From Aphodosoma sp045631465 (GTDB lineage Bacteria > Bacteroidota > Bacteroidia > Bacteroidales > Paludibacteraceae), in the NCBI GenBank assembly GCA_045631465.1, contig JAZQUV010000003.1, forward strand, positions 1-49,589: 49,589 nucleotides of DNA, read 5' to 3'. The notes below the pieces were generated by a model. That model was not told where the DNA came from, searched no databases, and saw nothing but the letters and a program-made list of their open reading frames with translations. A program made the translations under genes and the position numbers. The first letter of the stretch is position 1. Every line of letters starts with the position of its first letter. Below are positions 47,846-49,589 of this stretch, piece by piece.

Positions 47846-48538
47846 ATGATTTATTCTCACGAAGTAGAACACATGTGTGTTGTTGCTAAAGGAGCAAATC
47901 ACGAATCGGCTCCAATTCCTCAAGAAGGTAAATGGACACGTGCGAAAGAGATTAAAGACATCAATGGTCTTACTCACGGTATTGGCTGGTGTGCTCCAAA
48001 ACAAGGTGCTTGTAAATTGACTCTCAACGTAAAAGAGGGTATTATTCAAGAAGCTTTGGTTGAAAGTATTGGTTGCTCGGGTATGACTCACTCTGCTGCT
48101 ATGGCTTCAGAAATTCTTCCTGGTAAAACTCTTCTCGAAGCTTTGAATACTGACTTGGTTTGCGATGCTATCAATACTGCTATGCGCGAACTCTTCCTTC
48201 AAATTGTATATGGTCGTACACAATCGGCTTTCTCTGAAGGTGGTTTGCCAATTGGCGCTGGTCTTGAAGATTTGGGTAAAGGTCTTCGTTCACAAGTAGG
48301 TACTATGTTCGGTACTTTGGCTAAAGGTACTCGTTTCCTCGAAATGGCTGAAGGTTACTGTACACGTATGGCTCTTGATGCTGACAACGAAGTTATCGGT
48401 TACGAGTTTATCCACCTTGGCAAATTCATGGACATGGTGAAAAAAGGCGTAGATGCTAACGAAGCTTTGGAAAAAGCAAAAGGTACTTATGGCCGTTTCA
48501 AAGATGCAGTTAAATATATTGACCCACGTAACGAATAA
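47846..48538 (+). CDS. NifU-like (IscU-type) Fe-S scaffold homologue paired with GGGtGRT
   Basis: Protein of 230 residues with an IscU/NifU N-domain-like core. Candidate ligand cysteines are C49 (GWCAPKQ), C56 (GACKLTL), C77 in the family-like loop ESIGCSGMTHSAAM, and C106. The C-terminal half (about 125-230) is extra compared with IscU. In many anaerobes a gene of this kind stands directly before the GGGtGRT gene, as here (18 bases apart), so the two probably work together, perhaps in Fe-S or redox metabolism; their reaction is not established. Very strong codon bias suggests high expression. No signal peptide. Confidence 0.85.
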   Translation: MIYSHEVEHMCVVAKGANHESAPIPQEGKWTRAKEIKDINGLTHGIGWCAPKQGACKLTLNVKEGIIQEALVESIGCSGMTHSAAMASEILPGKTLLEALNTDLVCDAINTAMRELFLQIVYGRTQSAFSEGGLPIGAGLEDLGKGLRSQVGTMFGTLAKGTRFLEMAEGYCTRMALDADNEVIGYEFIHLGKFMDMVKKGVDANEALEKAKGTYGRFKDAVKYIDPRNE

Positions 48539-48542
48539 TATT

Positions 48543-48548
48543 AGGAGG
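48543..48548 (+). promoter_or_regulatory. Shine-Dalgarno sequence of the GGGtGRT gene
   Basis: AGGAGG eight bases before ATG 48557. A full consensus site is rare in Bacteroidota and is not seen at other starts here. Confidence 0.75.
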
Positions 48549-48556
48549 ACAAAATT

Positions 48557-49573
48557 ATGGCAAAACATGAAGTAAAATTTGAATCACAATCACGCCGTAT
48601 CGATAATATCCTCAAAGTATTGAACGGCTACGGTATTGCGTCAATCGAAGAAGCAGAAGCTATTTGCGATGCAAAAGGTATCGATCCATATAAAATGTGT
48701 GAAGAAACACAACCAATCTGTTTCGAAAATGCAAAATGGGCTTACGTAGTAGGTGCTGCTATTGCTATCAAAAAAGGTTGCACTAATGCTGCTGACGCTG
48801 CAGAAGCAATCGGCGAAGGTCTTCAAGCATTCTGTATCGCTGGTTCAGTTGCTGACGATCGTAAAGTAGGTATCGGTCACGGTAACCTCGCAGCTCGTCT
48901 TCTCCGCGAAGAGACAAAATGTTTCGCATTCTTGGCTGGCCACGAATCATTCGCTGCTGCTGAAGGTGCTATCAAAATCGCAGAATTGGCTAACAAAGTT
49001 CGTAAAGAACCTCTCCGCGTTATCCTCAACGGTCTTGGTAAAGATGCTGCTAAAATCATTTCTCGTATCAACGGTTTCACATACGTTCAAACTGAATTCG
49101 ATTACTATTCTGGCGAACTCCGTATCGTAAACGAAAAAGCATATTCTGATGGTCTTCGCGCTAAAGTACGTTGCTATGGTGCCGACGATGTACGCGAAGG
49201 TGATGCTATCATGCGTTCAGAAGGTGTTGACGTATCAATCACAGGTAACTCAACTAACCCAACACGTTTCCAACACCCAGTTGCTGGTACATACAAAAAA
49301 GAGTGTATGGAACAAGGTAAAAACTACTTCTCAGTAGCTTCAGGTGGTGGTACTGGTCGTACACTTCACCCCGATAACATGGCCGCAGGTCCCGCTTCTT
49401 ACGGTATGACTGACACACTCGGTCGTATGCACTCAGATGCTCAGTTCGCTGGTTCATCTTCAGTGCCCGCACACGTAGAAATGATGGGCTTCCTCGGTAT
49501 CGGTAACAACCCCATGGTAGGTTGTACAGTAGCTTGCGCCGTTCAGGCAGACCTCTACTTGAACAAGAAGTAA
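48557..49573 (+). CDS. GGGtGRT protein
   Basis: Conserved protein of unknown function, 338 residues, named for its motif GGGTGRT (residues 263-269, followed by LHPDN). Other conserved stretches are KVGIGHGNLAARLL, AFLAGHESFAAAEGAIKI and IGNNPMVGCTVACAVQADL. It has many small residues and several cysteines (in MCEETQPICFEN, QAFCIAGS and MVGCTVACAV) that could bind metal or a cluster. It follows the NifU-like gene by 18 bases with a strong Shine-Dalgarno, so the two are one transcription unit. Codon use is among the most biased in the window, pointing to an abundant protein. The stop lies 16 bases before the end of the window. Confidence 0.9.
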   Translation: MAKHEVKFESQSRRIDNILKVLNGYGIASIEEAEAICDAKGIDPYKMCEETQPICFENAKWAYVVGAAIAIKKGCTNAADAAEAIGEGLQAFCIAGSVADDRKVGIGHGNLAARLLREETKCFAFLAGHESFAAAEGAIKIAELANKVRKEPLRVILNGLGKDAAKIISRINGFTYVQTEFDYYSGELRIVNEKAYSDGLRAKVRCYGADDVREGDAIMRSEGVDVSITGNSTNPTRFQHPVAGTYKKECMEQGKNYFSVASGGGTGRTLHPDNMAAGPASYGMTDTLGRMHSDAQFAGSSSVPAHVEMMGFLGIGNNPMVGCTVACAVQADLYLNKK

Positions 49574-49589
49574 TTTTCAAGCTCAGAAT

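Overview
The window reads as a chromosomal segment of a member of the Bacteroidales (phylum Bacteroidota). The reasons are the repeated promoter pattern TTTG-N19/20-TAnnTTTG (clear at eight loci), the near absence of Shine-Dalgarno sequences, type IX secretion (T9SS) genes and cargo, a Bacteroidota-type YidC and SecA, and the NifU-like/GGGtGRT gene pair. T9SS cargo and regulators argue against the genus Bacteroides itself; no finer placement is possible by eye.

Layout. 1-6100: 3' part of valS, a frame-broken IS30-family insertion sequence, yidC, and a tRNA-Arg(CCU). 6140-11881 (minus strand): mrp, sppA, a hotdog thioesterase, an O-methyltransferase and an M16 peptidase, separated by repeat-filled gaps. 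12149-18264 (plus): a probable operon porW-porX-murF-Rieske-like lipoprotein, whose promoter lies just downstream of a 32-base tandem repeat. 18383-18760: gcvH. 19064-20212 (minus): an orphan AAA ATPase. 20240-21078: an 840-base gene-free, repeat-rich stretch. 21079-29766 (plus): htpG, an LplT-like MFS transporter, an Omp28-like T9SS cargo protein and secA. 29996-45218: three consecutive giant or large secreted adhesin-like proteins (2950, 1026 and 1071 residues) with signal peptides, jelly-roll/Fn3 modules, GCDS repeats and T9SS-type C-terminal domains. 45338-49573: mnmD, a TldE/PmbA protein, and the NifU-like/GGGtGRT pair, the last complete to its stop.

How it fits together. Sec translocase (SecA), membrane insertase (YidC) and signal peptide peptidase (SppA) handle export to and across the inner membrane. 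PorW and PorX are T9SS-associated, and four exported proteins in the window (Omp28-like plus three adhesin-like proteins) carry C-terminal domains of the kind T9SS recognises. So the window holds both machinery or regulators and cargo of one secretion route.

The most unusual signal is not a gene. Tandem arrays of 7-base units (TTTCAAC, ATTCCTC, GTCAACG types) and 8-base units (AGACATGA type) occur at more than fifteen places. Some sit between genes, often as inverted pairs that can fold into hairpins behind a gene. Others sit in frame inside conserved genes (murF, the M16 peptidase, sppA, mnmD), always in the one orientation that has no stop codon. A second layer consists of short palindromic and dispersed repeats, some also captured inside genes.
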